Of a stretch of 64,000 nt of DNA, positions 46,994-56,345 are shown piece by piece; positions within the stretch are counted from its first letter, which is position 1; every line of letters starts with the position of its first letter. The translations under genes and the position numbers were made by a program. The stretch covers positions 4,374,001-4,438,000 of the forward strand of contig NZ_OX458333.1 of the NCBI RefSeq assembly GCF_949769195.1, read 5' to 3'. Under the pieces are notes generated by a model that was not told where the DNA came from, ran no database searches, and was given only the letters and a program-made list of their open reading frames with translations. The stretch comes from Methylocaldum szegediense (lineage in GTDB: Bacteria > Pseudomonadota > Gammaproteobacteria > Methylococcales > Methylococcaceae).

Positions 46994-49900
46994 ATGTTTG
47001 CCAAATTTTCCGGCCCGTCCGCCCTATCGGCGTTTCGCCTGAAAAAACTACTGACCGACCTCCAGGCCGTCGAGCCCTCTATCGTCGAAGTCTCGGCTGT
47101 TTATGTGCATTTCGCCGAGATCGAACGCACGTTGAGCGGTTCGGAGAAACGTACGCTGGAAAGCATTCTGGCCTACGGACCGACTCAAAAAGTGCCGATT
47201 ATCGAAGGCGAGTATTTTCTTGTGGTGCCGCGACTCGGCACGATTTCTCCCTGGTCTAGTAAGGCGACTGATGTCGTCCGGCGCAGTGGCCTCGCGGCCG
47301 TTCTGCGTGTGGAAAGAGGCATCGAGTATCGCATTCGCAGCGGGGAAGGCATTAAGCTTTCCAACGAAGACGCCATTAAGGCGCTGATCCATGATCGGAT
47401 GACGCAAACGGTGCTCTCGCGGGATCAAGAGCATCTCCTCTTCCAACACCCTGCGCCGACTCCGTTAACGTATATCCCCTTGATGGAGGAGGGGAAGTGG
47501 GCGTTGATCAAGGCCAATCGCAATCTCGGGCTGGCTTTGTCCGAGGACGAATTGGACTATTTGGTGGAGAGCTTCACGGCCCTTCGACGGAATCCTTCCG
47601 ATGTCGAGCTGATGATGTTCGCCCAGGCCAATTCCGAGCATTGCCGACACAAGATTTTCAATGCCCATTGGCGTATCAGCGGCGAAGCTCGAGACGAAAC
47701 CCTCTTCGGCATGATCAAAAACACGACCGCTCAGTCGCCGGACGGGGTTTTGTCCGCTTACCGCGATAATGCCGCCGTGGTTCAAGGGCCGGCGACGAAA
47801 GTGTTTCTGCGCGACGCCGAAACCCTGGTATACGGTTATCGGGAAGAGCCGGCGCATATTCTGATGAAGGTGGAGACCCACAATCATCCGACCGCTGTTT
47901 CGCCTTACCCCGGTGCAGCGACGGGTTCCGGCGGGGAAATTCGGGATGAGGCGGCTACTGGACGGGGCTCACAGACCAAAGCAGGGTTGACCGGCTTTTC
48001 CGTGTCCCATCTTCGGATTCCGGGATTCGAGCAGCCCTGGGAACGGGATCACGGCAAGCCGGGTCGCATCGCCTCTGCACTGGATATCATGCTGCAGGGC
48101 CCGATTGGTGGGGCGGCGTTCAACAACGAATTCGGCCGGCCTAATCTGTGCGGCTATTTTCGCACCTTCGAGCAGCGGGCGGCGGACGGTTCCGGGCTGT
48201 GGGGCTATCACAAACCGATCATGATCGCGGGCGGAATGGGGAATATTCGGCCCCAGAATCTGGTGAAGCAGGCGATTCCCCCAGGAGCGCCCATCGTGGT
48301 GCTCGGCGGGCCTGCCATGCTCATCGGCCTCGGCGGCGGCGCCGCATCCTCTGTCGCATCGGGCGAGAGTTCGGAAGACTTGGACTTTGCCTCTGTCCAA
48401 CGGGAGAATCCGGAAATGCAGCGGCGCTGCCAGGAAGTAATCAACCGCTGCGCCGCGCTGGGCGAGGACAACCCGATTCTTTCCATACATGATGTGGGCG
48501 CTGGCGGTCTGTCGAACGCCGTTCCTGAGATTATTCACGATTCGGGGCGGGGAGGGCGTTTCGAATTGCGGGACATTCCCATCGACGAACCGGGTATGTC
48601 GCCGATGCAGATTTGGTGCAATGAATCGCAGGAACGTTATGTCCTCGCCTTGAAACCTGAGGCACTGGATCGTTTCCGAGCTTTTTGCGAGCGTGAGCGC
48701 TGCCCTTATGCCGTCATTGGCTACGCGACCGAGGAGGAGCGCCTGGTTCTTAGCGATTCCCAATTCGGCACCCATCCGATCGATATTTCCATGGCGCTCT
48801 TGTTCGGCAAGCCGCCGAAAATGCAGCGCGATGCGACACGCGTTCAGACTGTTCAGCCTCCGATTCGCCGGGAAGACATCGACATCCGGGAGGCAGCTCG
48901 GCGGGTTTTGAATTTTCCCGCCGTGGCGGACAAACGCTTCTTGATCACCATCGGCGATCGGTCAGTCGGCGGGTTGGTGGCGCGCGATCAGATGGTCGGG
49001 CCTTGGCAGGTGCCGGTCGCGGACGTAGCGGTGACGACTTCAGGCTTTCTGGCGTATACCGGCGAGGCTATGGCGATGGGCGAACGGACACCCCTAGCTG
49101 TGATTGACGGTCCGACGTCGGGTCGTATGGCGATTGGGGAAGCCCTGACTAATATCGCCGCGGCTCGCATCGAGTCTTTGGGACAGGTAAAGCTTTCCGC
49201 CAACTGGATGGCGGCAGCCGGTTTTCCCGGCGAGGATGCCAAGCTGTTCGATACCGTGAGGGCCGTCGGCTTGGAGTTATGTCCCGCCTTGGGTATCGCC
49301 GTTCCGGTCGGCAAAGACTCGCTATCGATGAAGACCGTATGGCGCGAGAACGGCCGGGATGTGGTCATGACGGCGCCCCTGTCGCTGATCATTTCGGCCT
49401 TCGCGCCGGTCGTCGATGTCCGCCGCACCTTGACGCCCGAGCTTCGGCTGGACTGCGGCCCGACTCGTTTGGTTCTGATCGATCTCGGCCGAGGCAGGAA
49501 TCGCTTGGGCGGATCCGCGCTGGCTCAAGTGTACGGGCAGTTAGGAAACGATCCTCCGGACCTCGACGATCCGGCGATGTTTAAGTCCTTTTTCGCCGCG
49601 ATTCAATCCTTGAACGAGGACGGACGATTGCTGGCTTATCATGACCGTTCCGACGGCGGTTTGTTCGCGACGCTCTGCGAGATGGCGTTCGCGGCACGCT
49701 GCGGCCTCGAAATCGATGTCTCCGCGCTTGGAGAAGACCCCGTCGCCGCGCTGTTTTCCGAGGAGCTGGGCGCAGTGGTCCAGGTCTTGGAGGCGGACTT
49801 GGATGCGGTCAAGGATCTGCTAGACCGATCGGGACTGGGCCCGTTCAGCCATGTGATCGGCACTCCCAGCGCTGACAAACAAATTGTCTTCCGGAAAGGC

Positions 49901-50872
49901 GGCGAGATTCTGTTGACGCAATCCCGCGCTGATCTGCAGCAGATCTGGGCGGAAACCAGTTACCGCATGCAGGCTTTGCGTGACAATCCGGACTGCGCCC
50001 GTCAGGAGTTCGAAGCAATCGCCGATGACGACGACCCCGGCCTGAACGCCGTGCTGAGCTTCGATCCCGACGATGACGTGGCCGCACCGTTTATCCTCAA
50101 AGGGCGACCTCGCGTGGCGATCCTCCGAGAGCAGGGGGTCAATGGCCATATAGAAATGGCGGCGGCGTTCGACCGGGCTGGTTTCACGGCCGTGGACGTC
50201 CATATGAGCGATATTCTGTCGGGGCAACTAAGCCTGCGTGATTTCGTCGGTTTGGCGGCCTGCGGCGGATTTTCCTACGGCGATGTCTTGGGTGCCGGTG
50301 GTGGCTGGGCGAAATCGATCTTGCTTAACCCGCGCGGCCGCGATGAATTCCAGGCATTTTTCGAACGGCGGGATACTTTCAGTCTGGGCGTCTGCAATGG
50401 CTGCCAGATGATATCCCATCTTGCGGAATTGATTCCCGGTGCTGTGCACTGGCCGCGCTTCGTCCGCAACGAATCGGAGCAATTCGAGGCGAGGGTGACT
50501 CTGGTGGAAGTCCAGAGATCGCCGTCCATCTTTTTCGCCGGCATGGAAGGCTCGCGCATCCCGGTTGTCGTGGCGCACGGCGAAGGGCGCGCCGAATTCC
50601 ACGACGATGCGCGTAAGGCGCTCAGTCTGGGTGTAGTCTCCTTGTGTTACACGGACACATACGGAAAGATTACGGAAGCGTTTCCATATAACCCGAACGG
50701 CTCGCCACTGGGCATCACTGGCCTGACGACGCTCGACGGCCGCGTCACCATCATGATGCCGCACCCGGAGCGGTGTTTCCGTACCGTGCAGAATTCCTGG
50801 CATCCGAAGACTTGGGGCGAATACGGGCCATGGATGCGAATGTTCCGGAACGCCAGGGTTTGGGTGGGCTGA
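46994..50872 (+). CDS. purL: Phosphoribosylformylglycinamidine synthase PurL (large, single-chain form)
   Basis: 1292-residue enzyme of the fourth step of purine synthesis. Domains in order: an N-terminal ammonia-tunnel part, two AIRS-type halves with [39 protein letters not shown] and [11 protein letters not shown], then a class I glutamine amidotransferase with [10 protein letters not shown] (nucleophilic Cys), [13 protein letters not shown] and MMPHPERCF (His and Glu). The length is normal for the proteobacterial form. It ends with a stop before a heat-shock promoter. Confidence 0.97.
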   Translation: MFAKFSGPSALSAFRLKKLLTDLQAVEPSIVEVSAVYVHFAEIERTLSGSEKRTLESILAYGPTQKVPIIEGEYFLVVPRLGTISPWSSKATDVVRRSGLAAVLRVERGIEYRIRSGEGIKLSNEDAIKALIHDRMTQTVLSRDQEHLLFQHPAPTPLTYIPLMEEGKWALIKANRNLGLALSEDELDYLVESFTALRRNPSDVELMMFAQANSEHCRHKIFNAHWRISGEARDETLFGMIKNTTAQSPDGVLSAYRDNAAVVQGPATKVFLRDAETLVYGYREEPAHILMKVETHNHPTAVSPYPGAATGSGGEIRDEAATGRGSQTKAGLTGFSVSHLRIPGFEQPWERDHGKPGRIASALDIMLQGPIGGAAFNNEFGRPNLCGYFRTFEQRAADGSGLWGYHKPIMIAGGMGNIRPQNLVKQAIPPGAPIVVLGGPAMLIGLGGGAASSVASGESSEDLDFASVQRENPEMQRRCQEVINRCAALGEDNPILSIHDVGAGGLSNAVPEIIHDSGRGGRFELRDIPIDEPGMSPMQIWCNESQERYVLALKPEALDRFRAFCERERCPYAVIGYATEEERLVLSDSQFGTHPIDISMALLFGKPPKMQRDATRVQTVQPPIRREDIDIREAARRVLNFPAVADKRFLITIGDRSVGGLVARDQMVGPWQVPVADVAVTTSGFLAYTGEAMAMGERTPLAVIDGPTSGRMAIGEALTNIAAARIESLGQVKLSANWMAAAGFPGEDAKLFDTVRAVGLELCPALGIAVPVGKDSLSMKTVWRENGRDVVMTAPLSLIISAFAPVVDVRRTLTPELRLDCGPTRLVLIDLGRGRNRLGGSALAQVYGQLGNDPPDLDDPAMFKSFFAAIQSLNEDGRLLAYHDRSDGGLFATLCEMAFAARCGLEIDVSALGEDPVAALFSEELGAVVQVLEADLDAVKDLLDRSGLGPFSHVIGTPSADKQIVFRKGGEILLTQSRADLQQIWAETSYRMQALRDNPDCARQEFEAIADDDDPGLNAVLSFDPDDDVAAPFILKGRPRVAILREQGVNGHIEMAAAFDRAGFTAVDVHMSDILSGQLSLRDFVGLAACGGFSYGDVLGAGGGWAKSILLNPRGRDEFQAFFERRDTFSLGVCNGCQMISHLAELIPGAVHWPRFVRNESEQFEARVTLVEVQRSPSIFFAGMEGSRIPVVVAHGEGRAEFHDDARKALSLGVVSLCYTDTYGKITEAFPYNPNGSPLGITGLTTLDGRVTIMMPHPERCFRTVQNSWHPKTWGEYGPWMRMFRNARVWVG

Positions 50873-50882
50873 TCGGCGGATG

Positions 50883-50910
50883 CTTGAAAATCAAGCGCTC
50901 GCCGCCATAT
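50883..50910 (+). promoter_or_regulatory. Sigma-32 heat-shock promoter of hsp20
   Basis: CTTGAAA at 50883-50889 matches the -35 consensus exactly, and CGCCATAT at 50903-50910 fits the -10 consensus CCCCATNT in seven of eight positions. Spacing is 13 bases and the ATG lies about 43 bases downstream. This puts the small heat-shock gene under RpoH control. Confidence 0.82.
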
Positions 50911-50953
50911 CAAGTTTGAAACAGCAATTCTTCAAACCAAGGAGACCATCCCA

Positions 50954-51388
50954 ATGACCCGATATGAGCCCTGGAGTCTTTTGAATCAACTCCAGAGAGA
51001 GCTAGAGCGTTCGTTCGAAGGAAGCCGTGCCGGTACCGATACCGCTGCGACCGCCGAATGGACCCCTGCCGTGGATATTAAAGAAGAAACCGGCCGCTAC
51101 ATTCTTTGGGCCGATCTGCCTGGCGTAAACCCGGAGAATATCGAAATCATGATGGAAAACGGCATATTGACGCTGAAAGGCGAGCGGCAGACCGAGGCGG
51201 CAGTGAGACGCGAAGGGCTGAAACGCGTCGAGCGGGTATATGGGTCTTTTTATCGCCGTTTCTCTCTCCCGGACACCGCCGATGCGGAAGGCATCACAGC
51301 AAGGTGCAAGAACGGTGTGCTGGAAATCTCGATACCGAAGAAGGCTGTCGGACAGCCCAGGAAAATCACCGTCGTCGGCGAAGGTTGA
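50954..51388 (+). CDS. Small heat-shock protein, Hsp20 family
   Basis: 144-residue holdase. The alpha-crystallin domain runs from about residue 36 (TPAVDIKEETGRYILWADLPGV) to residue 135. VYGSFYRRFSLP and KNGVLEISIPKK, the latter with the C-terminal I-x-I-type motif, are typical. AGGAG precedes the ATG. The preceding promoter fits sigma-32. Two small membrane-protein genes follow on the opposite strand. Confidence 0.93.
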   Translation: MTRYEPWSLLNQLQRELERSFEGSRAGTDTAATAEWTPAVDIKEETGRYILWADLPGVNPENIEIMMENGILTLKGERQTEAAVRREGLKRVERVYGSFYRRFSLPDTADAEGITARCKNGVLEISIPKKAVGQPRKITVVGEG

Positions 51389-51520
51389 GAGTTGGACGGC
51401 GGTTCGGCCTATGGTACGACCGAGTGCTGATGTACCCATCGCCGCGCAGGCCTCATCATCCGGAGACTTCGGCGCGGCCAGCTACCCGCCTACTGCAACT
51501 GTTCGGTTCTTGAGGAGGTT

Positions 51521-51549
51521 GACCTGACGGGAGAGCGTCCCATCAGGTC
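51521..51549 (+). terminator. Stem-loop after hsp20
   Basis: GACCTGACGGGA (51521-51532) pairs with TCCCATCAGGTC (51538-51549) with one mismatch and a GAGCG loop. It lies between hsp20 and the convergent small gene. Only a short T run follows, so termination is likely but not certain. Confidence 0.55.
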
Positions 51550-51616
51550 TTACCGGTTCTTCCGTCTAGCCTAGCGACCTGTCGCACTATCGTGAATTAT
51601 CGAGAAAACCTTGATC

Positions 51617-52057
51617 TCACTTGGGATTCCTCGACGTCCTCTGCCGGCTTCTTTGCGGATTCGCCTGCGACCTTTGCGACTCACTTGCTCGTCGCGTCGA
51701 CCGTCTCGCCGGGCTCCTCGTCGTTTCTTGTGCAGTGACAGGCGCTGCGGCTGCGTTTTCTGCAAGTACCTTTTCGGCAACGGCCGGAGCGCGGGGTGTG
51801 GTCGGTTCTTCTGTCAGTGCCGATACGTTTACGGCTTTGTTCTCGACTCGCGACGACTGTTCACCGAATGCAAAAATGAAATAAACCAGTGTCGAGAGCA
51901 GGAAGAGCGACAGTGGAACGGGTGGCTCTACAAAGAGTAGAAAGGCAAAGGTAATGACAAAAAAACTGGTTTGAACCGGATGATCCAGCGCGACGTTCAG
52001 CAACTTCTTCCAGTCTATGACGCGCAATCCCGGCTCCGACGCATTTATGGTATTCAC
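51617..52057 (-). CDS. Small membrane protein with Arg/Ser-rich tail (paralogue of the gene at 52226)
   Basis: 146 residues from GTG 52057, which has GGGAG seven bases upstream. The core LLNVALDHPVQTSFFVITFAF and VPLSLFLLSTLVYFIFAFG form two membrane helices. The tail is Ala/Pro/Arg/Ser-rich (PARRSTRRASESQRSQ) and highly basic. The motif LDHP-x-x-TS-x-FV is shared with the protein at 52226-52477. Its GTG overlaps the stop of a 28-codon frame (GTGA), so translation is probably coupled. No family recognised. Confidence 0.65.
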   Translation of the reverse strand: MNTINASEPGLRVIDWKKLLNVALDHPVQTSFFVITFAFLLFVEPPVPLSLFLLSTLVYFIFAFGEQSSRVENKAVNVSALTEEPTTPRAPAVAEKVLAENAAAAPVTAQETTRSPARRSTRRASESQRSQANPQRSRQRTSRNPK

Positions 52058-52140
52058 ATCCGTTCTCCCTTAACCGAGTGGTCGGTGTTGTTTTCGATGC
52101 AAGATATCTCAACTGCCTGAACTTCAGTACATTTTTTCAT
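52054..52140 (-). CDS. 28-codon ORF upstream of and overlapping the membrane-protein gene
   Basis: From ATG 52140, with a strong Shine-Dalgarno (GAGGA, seven bases upstream), this frame encodes MKKCTEVQAVEISCIENNT and nine more residues and ends in the TGA that overlaps the next GTG start. It may be a leader peptide that couples translation or a real small protein. The two Cys are separated by nine residues. Confidence 0.5.
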   Translation of the reverse strand: MKKCTEVQAVEISCIENNTDHSVKGERM

Positions 52141-52225
52141 TGTTCTGTCCTCATCAATATAAAAGAAGGACGTCCTAAAAGCAGAACCCGGGTTCATGCC
52201 CGAACTGAAGAGCGTCGGTGTTCGG

Positions 52226-52477
52226 TCAGGGTTGTTTTTCGGGCCGTGAGTTAGATGCGAACGATTTGGCGCTGAAGAACATCGCGAGATAAACCAGACC
52301 TGCAAGCAGAAAAAACCGAAGGATCAGCGGCTCCCGTCCGAAGCTCAACAGCGCAAAGTCTGTCACAAAGAGGCTGGTGAGCAGGGGATGATCCAGAAAA
52401 ACTTCTCCATTGATGCGCTCGAAAATCGCTTTCAGGCCAAAGCCTGATTTTGACGTAGGTGGGGGTAAATCGGACAT
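52226..52477 (-). CDS. Small membrane protein (paralogue of the gene at 51617)
   Basis: 83 residues from ATG 52477 (MSDLPPP; an in-frame start at 52504 is less likely). HPLLTSLFVTDFALLSFGRE and LILRFFLLAGLVYLAMFFS are two membrane helices. LDHP-x-x-TS-x-FV-x-x-FA-x-L and LVY line up with the same stretches of the protein at 51617, but this copy lacks the basic tail. The pair probably arose by duplication. Function unknown. Confidence 0.6.
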   Translation of the reverse strand: MSDLPPPTSKSGFGLKAIFERINGEVFLDHPLLTSLFVTDFALLSFGREPLILRFFLLAGLVYLAMFFSAKSFASNSRPEKQP

Positions 52478-52561
52478 ATTTTTCTCCGAAAAATCTGGCG
52501 GCACGATACGCTATTCATCGGACCCAAAGGCACGTTACACGATACGGGGATGGTATCGAGC

Positions 52562-52822
52562 CTAGTTCTTGATGAATTCGGGATTTTGATAGATGACTCT
52601 AGGAGTAAAGTCAGAACCCGGATATTTGGGGTCGTGGTGCGTATCGGATGAGTTGCCCGGGAAAGAGCTCTTACCCGTTTGGGCGATCAATTCGTGATCT
52701 TGGTATATCACCGAAGGTTCGAAGTGATGGGCGGGATAGCGGGAATCGTCGTCGGAAAACGCGCAAGGCGATACGGCGAGAATGATGCCCGTACTCAGTA
52801 CGAAAGCGCCGGCTCTTAGCAT
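52562..52822 (-). CDS. Small exported protein with an internal duplication
   Basis: 86 residues. A signal peptide (MLRAGAFVLSTGIILAVSPCAF) precedes two copies of a 24-residue unit: SRYPAHHFEPSVIYQDHELI and DPKYPGSDFTPRVIYQNPEFI. The units share YP-x-x-x-F-x-P-x-VIYQ. No Cys after cleavage apart from the signal region, and no family recognised. ATG 52822 was preferred over 52828 because it is closer to the signal peptide. Confidence 0.6.
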   Translation of the reverse strand: MLRAGAFVLSTGIILAVSPCAFSDDDSRYPAHHFEPSVIYQDHELIAQTGKSSFPGNSSDTHHDPKYPGSDFTPRVIYQNPEFIKN

Positions 52823-53114
52823 GTGCAATTCCTCCTCGAAAATCTTTTTAGTTATAAGGCTGAATTCCCATTTTCCCTTGATAGGCGTACGGTTATTCAG
52901 TTCTAGTACGGTCGCGCATTATAGCAATCAAGTGAACAGTGAGTTGCGCGCCGGTGAAAATTATCTTGTATGCTTCGAATGATCACAATGTTCTCGAACG
53001 GGAAGCGAACGCGTTTTCAGTTCGCCATTTTGTAAATCTTCCCCGCATTTGCGCCGGGGCGGTGGTGTGACCAGCGAAGGTCCCGAATGAAGAGCGCCAC
53101 GACCATCAAAACGC

Positions 53115-54461
53115 TCAGTCCCAAATCACCTCTCCATTGCTTGCGATGACCTGTCGGTAAAACGACGCACTGGCTTTCGGGGTGCGTTTTTGAGAGCTGT
53201 AGTCGACGTGTATTAAGCCGAAGCGTTTAGAAAAACCAAACGTCCATTCGAAATTGTCGAGTAGCGACCAGGCGAAATAGCCTTTCAAATTGGCGCCTTG
53301 TTGAAGGGCTTCATGAGCCGCGCGTAGATGAGTCCGGAAATAATCGATCCGGCGCGGATCGTCGAGCTGTCCGTTCTTCGGCTCCGGATCAGAGAAAGCG
53401 GCGCCGTTTTCCGTGATGTACAACGGGATATCGCCGTACCGCCGTTTCACCCAGAGCAAGCAGGATTTCAGCCCGGCTGGAAAAACCTCCCAGTCGAGTT
53501 CGGTATGTTCGGCGTCTGGCTGGGGTACAGGGGAGGCGAAGAACGGCGGCGAGGACGGGGCGCTCCGGACCACCGATCGGGTGTAATAATTGATGCCGAG
53601 AAAATCGATGGGCTCCTGAATCAGCCTCAATTCGTTGTCCGGAAAACGGGGCCAATCGCGTCCGAAGATTTCCTCGAGTTCATCGGGATACGCTCCGAGA
53701 AAAACCGGGTCGAGAAACTGGCGGTTCATATAGGCGTGAACTCTCGCCATGGCGGCCAGGTCTTCGGGTTCGTTCGAGGCGGCATATTTGGGCTCGAGGT
53801 TGACGACCAGACCGATCTGCCCTTTGCCGTCCGCACGGAAGGCTTGCACCGCCTGGGCATGACCCAGCAGCAGATTGTGGGCCGCTAGCGGCGCTTTTTC
53901 GAGCGATTGGAGACCGGGTGGATGGACGCCGTGCACGTAGCCGGCATCTACCATCACCCACGGTTCATTGAGTGTGGTCCAATAACGCACCCGGTCTCCC
54001 AGTGCTCTGAACATCAGGTGGGCATAATCGGCGAACCAATGGGCGGTGTCGCGGTTGGCCCACCCGCCGAGATCGTCCAGCGCCATGGGGAGATCCCAGT
54101 GATGTAGCGTCACGAAAGGCTCGATGCCGTTGGCGATCAGCGCATCGACCAGACTACGGTAGAAGTCCAAACCTTTCTCGTTTTGTTTTCCGTGCCCGTG
54201 CGGCAGAATTCGGCTCCAGGCGATGCTGAACCTGTAAGCCTTCAAGCCGAGTTCTTTCATGAGTTTGACATCGTCGGCCCAGCGCCGATAGTGGTCGCAT
54301 GCGATGTCTCCGGTGTCGCCGGTTAAGATCGCGCCCGGTACTCGGCAGAAGCGGTGCCAATTGCTGGGGCCGGCTCCGTCGGCCAAGGGCGAGCCTTCGA
54401 TCTGATAGGCCGAAGTGGCAGCACCCCAGACGAAATCAGCCGGAAACTGAAGCTTCTCCAT
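53115..54461 (-). CDS. Beta-glucosidase, glycoside hydrolase family 1
   Basis: 448-residue retaining glycosidase. FVWGAATSAYQIEGS starts the barrel, TLNEPWVMVDAGYVHGVHPP carries the acid/base Glu, and LYITENGAAFSD the nucleophile Glu. WSLLDNFEWTFGFSKRFGLIHV is the conserved C-terminal stretch. No signal peptide, so it is intracellular. ATG 54461 (MEKLQFPADF) was chosen; a frame start at 54497 adds 12 unrelated residues. It is divergent from the atpC gene, with 249 bases between starts. Confidence 0.94.
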   Translation of the reverse strand: MEKLQFPADFVWGAATSAYQIEGSPLADGAGPSNWHRFCRVPGAILTGDTGDIACDHYRRWADDVKLMKELGLKAYRFSIAWSRILPHGHGKQNEKGLDFYRSLVDALIANGIEPFVTLHHWDLPMALDDLGGWANRDTAHWFADYAHLMFRALGDRVRYWTTLNEPWVMVDAGYVHGVHPPGLQSLEKAPLAAHNLLLGHAQAVQAFRADGKGQIGLVVNLEPKYAASNEPEDLAAMARVHAYMNRQFLDPVFLGAYPDELEEIFGRDWPRFPDNELRLIQEPIDFLGINYYTRSVVRSAPSSPPFFASPVPQPDAEHTELDWEVFPAGLKSCLLWVKRRYGDIPLYITENGAAFSDPEPKNGQLDDPRRIDYFRTHLRAAHEALQQGANLKGYFAWSLLDNFEWTFGFSKRFGLIHVDYSSQKRTPKASASFYRQVIASNGEVIWD

Positions 54462-54556
54462 CGTAATCTTCTCAATGAAATGGCCTTTCCGCGGCAATTG
54501 TCCGATATTCGGGTATCGTTTTCGAAACTGGCGGTAATTCCGATCGTCTGCAGCCG

Positions 54557-54706
54557 TACCGCCCTATCGACCGGTCCGTGGTCTAAGGATTCTACAGAAT
54601 GTTGGCGACGAGCAATCTTCGTAGTGTCAGCGCCCGGAATTCTTGCTACTTCTTGCCGTTTGTTCTTCAGTGCGTGTTTACAAAGCTTACGGAAGACCTC
54701 GAAGGC
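54557..54706 (+). pseudogene. Possible remnant of atpD (N-ATPase beta subunit), speculative
   Basis: One frame upstream of atpC reads YRPIDRSVV, a stop, GFYRML, and, about 20 codons on, YFLPFV...FTKLTEDLEGI. These resemble in order the C-terminal part of ATP synthase beta (YPAIDP, VVG-x-x-HYR, RFL-x-QPFFV, TL-x-G). The similarity is weak, has a stop, and lacks the last 30 residues of a real beta subunit. I record it because atpD belongs exactly here and is otherwise missing. Confidence 0.15.
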
Positions 54707-54710
54707 ATAG

Positions 54711-55109
54711 ATGGAAACTTTTGCTCTGACGCTGCAGAGTTCTGAGCAGTTCGAACGCATCGAAGGTGTAGAGAGCTTCGTGGGCGAGGACGCCTCCGGC
54801 AGTTTCGGCTTATGGGCACATCACGAGCGCTTCATGACCGCCCTCGTTTTCGGCCTCGCCCGCTATCGAAGGACCGGAGAACCGTGGCAGTATTTGGCTT
54901 TGCCGGGAGCTTTGGCCTATTTCCTCGATAATCAACTCTTCATCAGTGCTCGACGCTACATCCGCGATTCCGATTACAATCGGATCAGCGAAGCCCTGAC
55001 CGAGCAGCTTTTGAAAGAGGAAGAAATGCTTGCGAGCTTGAAACAAAGCCTGCGCCGGTTGGAAGAGGAGATGCTGAAGCGTTTATTGGATATCGAGCGG
55101 GGAACGTGA
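54711..55109 (+). CDS. atpC: N-type ATPase subunit epsilon (AtpC)
   Basis: 132-residue epsilon subunit of an F1-like central stalk. EGVESFVGEDASGSFGLWAHHERFMTAL corresponds to the beta-sandwich, and the C-terminal part (ALTEQLLKEEEMLASLKQSL) is helical and charged. First surviving gene of the operon; its stop is followed one base later by the atpQ start. In typical N-ATPase operons atpD stands directly before atpC; here it does not. Confidence 0.85.
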   Translation: METFALTLQSSEQFERIEGVESFVGEDASGSFGLWAHHERFMTALVFGLARYRRTGEPWQYLALPGALAYFLDNQLFISARRYIRDSDYNRISEALTEQLLKEEEMLASLKQSLRRLEEEMLKRLLDIERGT

Positions 55110-55110
55110 G

Positions 55111-55383
55111 ATGGACGAGCACGAAAAGCTGCGGCGCTCTATCGAACGGCAGGCGAGACGTATGGAGCAGGCGGAGCGGGACCGTCCGACGCTGCTGTCC
55201 CAGACGGCATTTCTGGGCGTGCTGGCGCTGCTTTTGGTCGTCCCCATCATTCTCGGGGCGTACCTGGGGCGTTGGCTGGATACGCTGTCGGAAGATTATT
55301 CCATTCATTGGACCATCAGTCTCATCATCCTCGGCGTGATCGTCGGCATCTTCAACGTGTATCTGTTCGTGCGCGAGCATTGA
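55111..55383 (+). CDS. atpQ: N-type ATPase AtpQ (AtpI/AtpZ-like)
   Basis: 90 residues. A charged N-terminal helix (EKLRRSIERQARRMEQAERD) precedes two membrane helices (AFLGVLALLLVVPIILGAYL and IHWTISLIILGVIVGIFNVYL) that form the AtpI/AtpZ fold, a likely assembly factor for the rotor ring. The stop lies two bases before atpB, leaving no room for atpR, which follows atpQ in other N-ATPase operons. Confidence 0.85.
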   Translation: MDEHEKLRRSIERQARRMEQAERDRPTLLSQTAFLGVLALLLVVPIILGAYLGRWLDTLSEDYSIHWTISLIILGVIVGIFNVYLFVREH

Positions 55384-55385
55384 TC

Positions 55386-56066
55386 ATGGAGCAGGCAGAG
55401 CTCATCGCTTTATTGTCGTTCGATATCGGTCCGGTCCACATTGGACCGACAGTCATCACCACATGGCTGCTGATGATTCTGCTGGGAGCGTTCTCATGGA
55501 TGGCCACTCGCAGATTGAGTATCGATAGGCCTTCGAGAGTGCAAGCGATGCTAGAGGGCGTGATCGTGTCCATGGAACAAGCCATCGAGGCGGTCGCGCC
55601 TACTCATGGTGCACAGCTGCTGCCTTTCATCGGAACGCTCTGGATTTACCTGGTGGTAGCAAATCTCGCGGGCTTGATTCCGGGACTCGGATCGCCCACG
55701 GCCGATTTGTCCGCCACGGCGGCGCTGGCGCTCCTGGTGTTTTTGTCGGTGCACTGGTACGGGGTAAAGACCAGCGGCTGGCGCTATTTGCGCCACTATC
55801 TTGCGCCTACTCCACTCATGCTGCCGTTCCATCTTTTGAGCGAGATTTCCCGAACGATAGCACTGGCGATGAGATTGTTCGGCAATATCATGAGCCTCGA
55901 GCTCGCGGTTCTTCTGGTATTGCTGGTCGCCGGTTTTTTGGCGCCAGTACCTTTGCTTTTATTGCACATCGTGGAAGCTCTCGTCCAAGCCTACATTTTC
56001 GGAATGCTGGCATTGATTTACATCGCCGGTGCGCTTCAAACGCAACAGCTAAAAGGTAAGGAGTGA
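55386..56066 (+). CDS. atpB: N-type ATPase subunit a (AtpB)
   Basis: 226-residue subunit a. Conserved segments are VANLAGLIPGLGSPTADLS and SRTIALAMRLFGNIMSLEL, the latter with the essential Arg that faces the c-ring Glu, plus HIVEALVQAYIFGMLALIYI near the end. Overlapping frames that extend upstream to 55272 run through atpQ and are rejected. Starts two bases after atpQ and ends three bases before atpE. Confidence 0.92.
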   Translation: MEQAELIALLSFDIGPVHIGPTVITTWLLMILLGAFSWMATRRLSIDRPSRVQAMLEGVIVSMEQAIEAVAPTHGAQLLPFIGTLWIYLVVANLAGLIPGLGSPTADLSATAALALLVFLSVHWYGVKTSGWRYLRHYLAPTPLMLPFHLLSEISRTIALAMRLFGNIMSLELAVLLVLLVAGFLAPVPLLLLHIVEALVQAYIFGMLALIYIAGALQTQQLKGKE

Positions 56067-56069
56067 TGC

Positions 56070-56336
56070 ATGAGCGATATGACTTGGTTTGTTGTCTTGT
56101 CCACGCTGGGGGCGGCACTGGCCATAGCTCTGGGCGTAGTGGCTCCGGGGTTCGCGATGGGCAGGGCGATTTCCCAAGCACTCGAAGCTTTGGCAAGGCA
56201 GCCGGAGGCGGAGAAGGCGATTACCCGTACGCTGTTCATCGGGCTGGCCATGATCGAGTCCTTGGCAATCTACGTGCTGGTCGTGGTCTTGATCATTTTG
56301 TTCCGTAATCCGCTGTTGGAATATTTGTTGAGATAA
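56070..56336 (+). CDS. atpE: N-type ATPase subunit c (AtpE)
   Basis: 88-residue c-ring subunit. Two helices are joined by [12 protein letters not shown], and the ion-binding Glu63 lies in [11 protein letters not shown] with Ser64 beside it. The position that holds Gln32 in the Na+-binding Ilyobacter ring is Met30 here (APGFAMGRA). The ES pair alone does not settle whether the ring carries H+ or Na+. Typical compact N-ATPase c-subunit. Confidence 0.92.
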   Translation: MSDMTWFVVLSTLGAALAIALGVVAPGFAMGRAISQALEALARQPEAEKAITRTLFIGLAMIESLAIYVLVVVLIILFRNPLLEYLLR

Positions 56337-56345
56337 AGCCGTTCA

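Noticed and set aside
55272-55385. Upstream extension of atpB into atpQ
   Set aside because: The extension lies inside atpQ in another frame and is Arg/His-rich; atpB homology starts at 55386.
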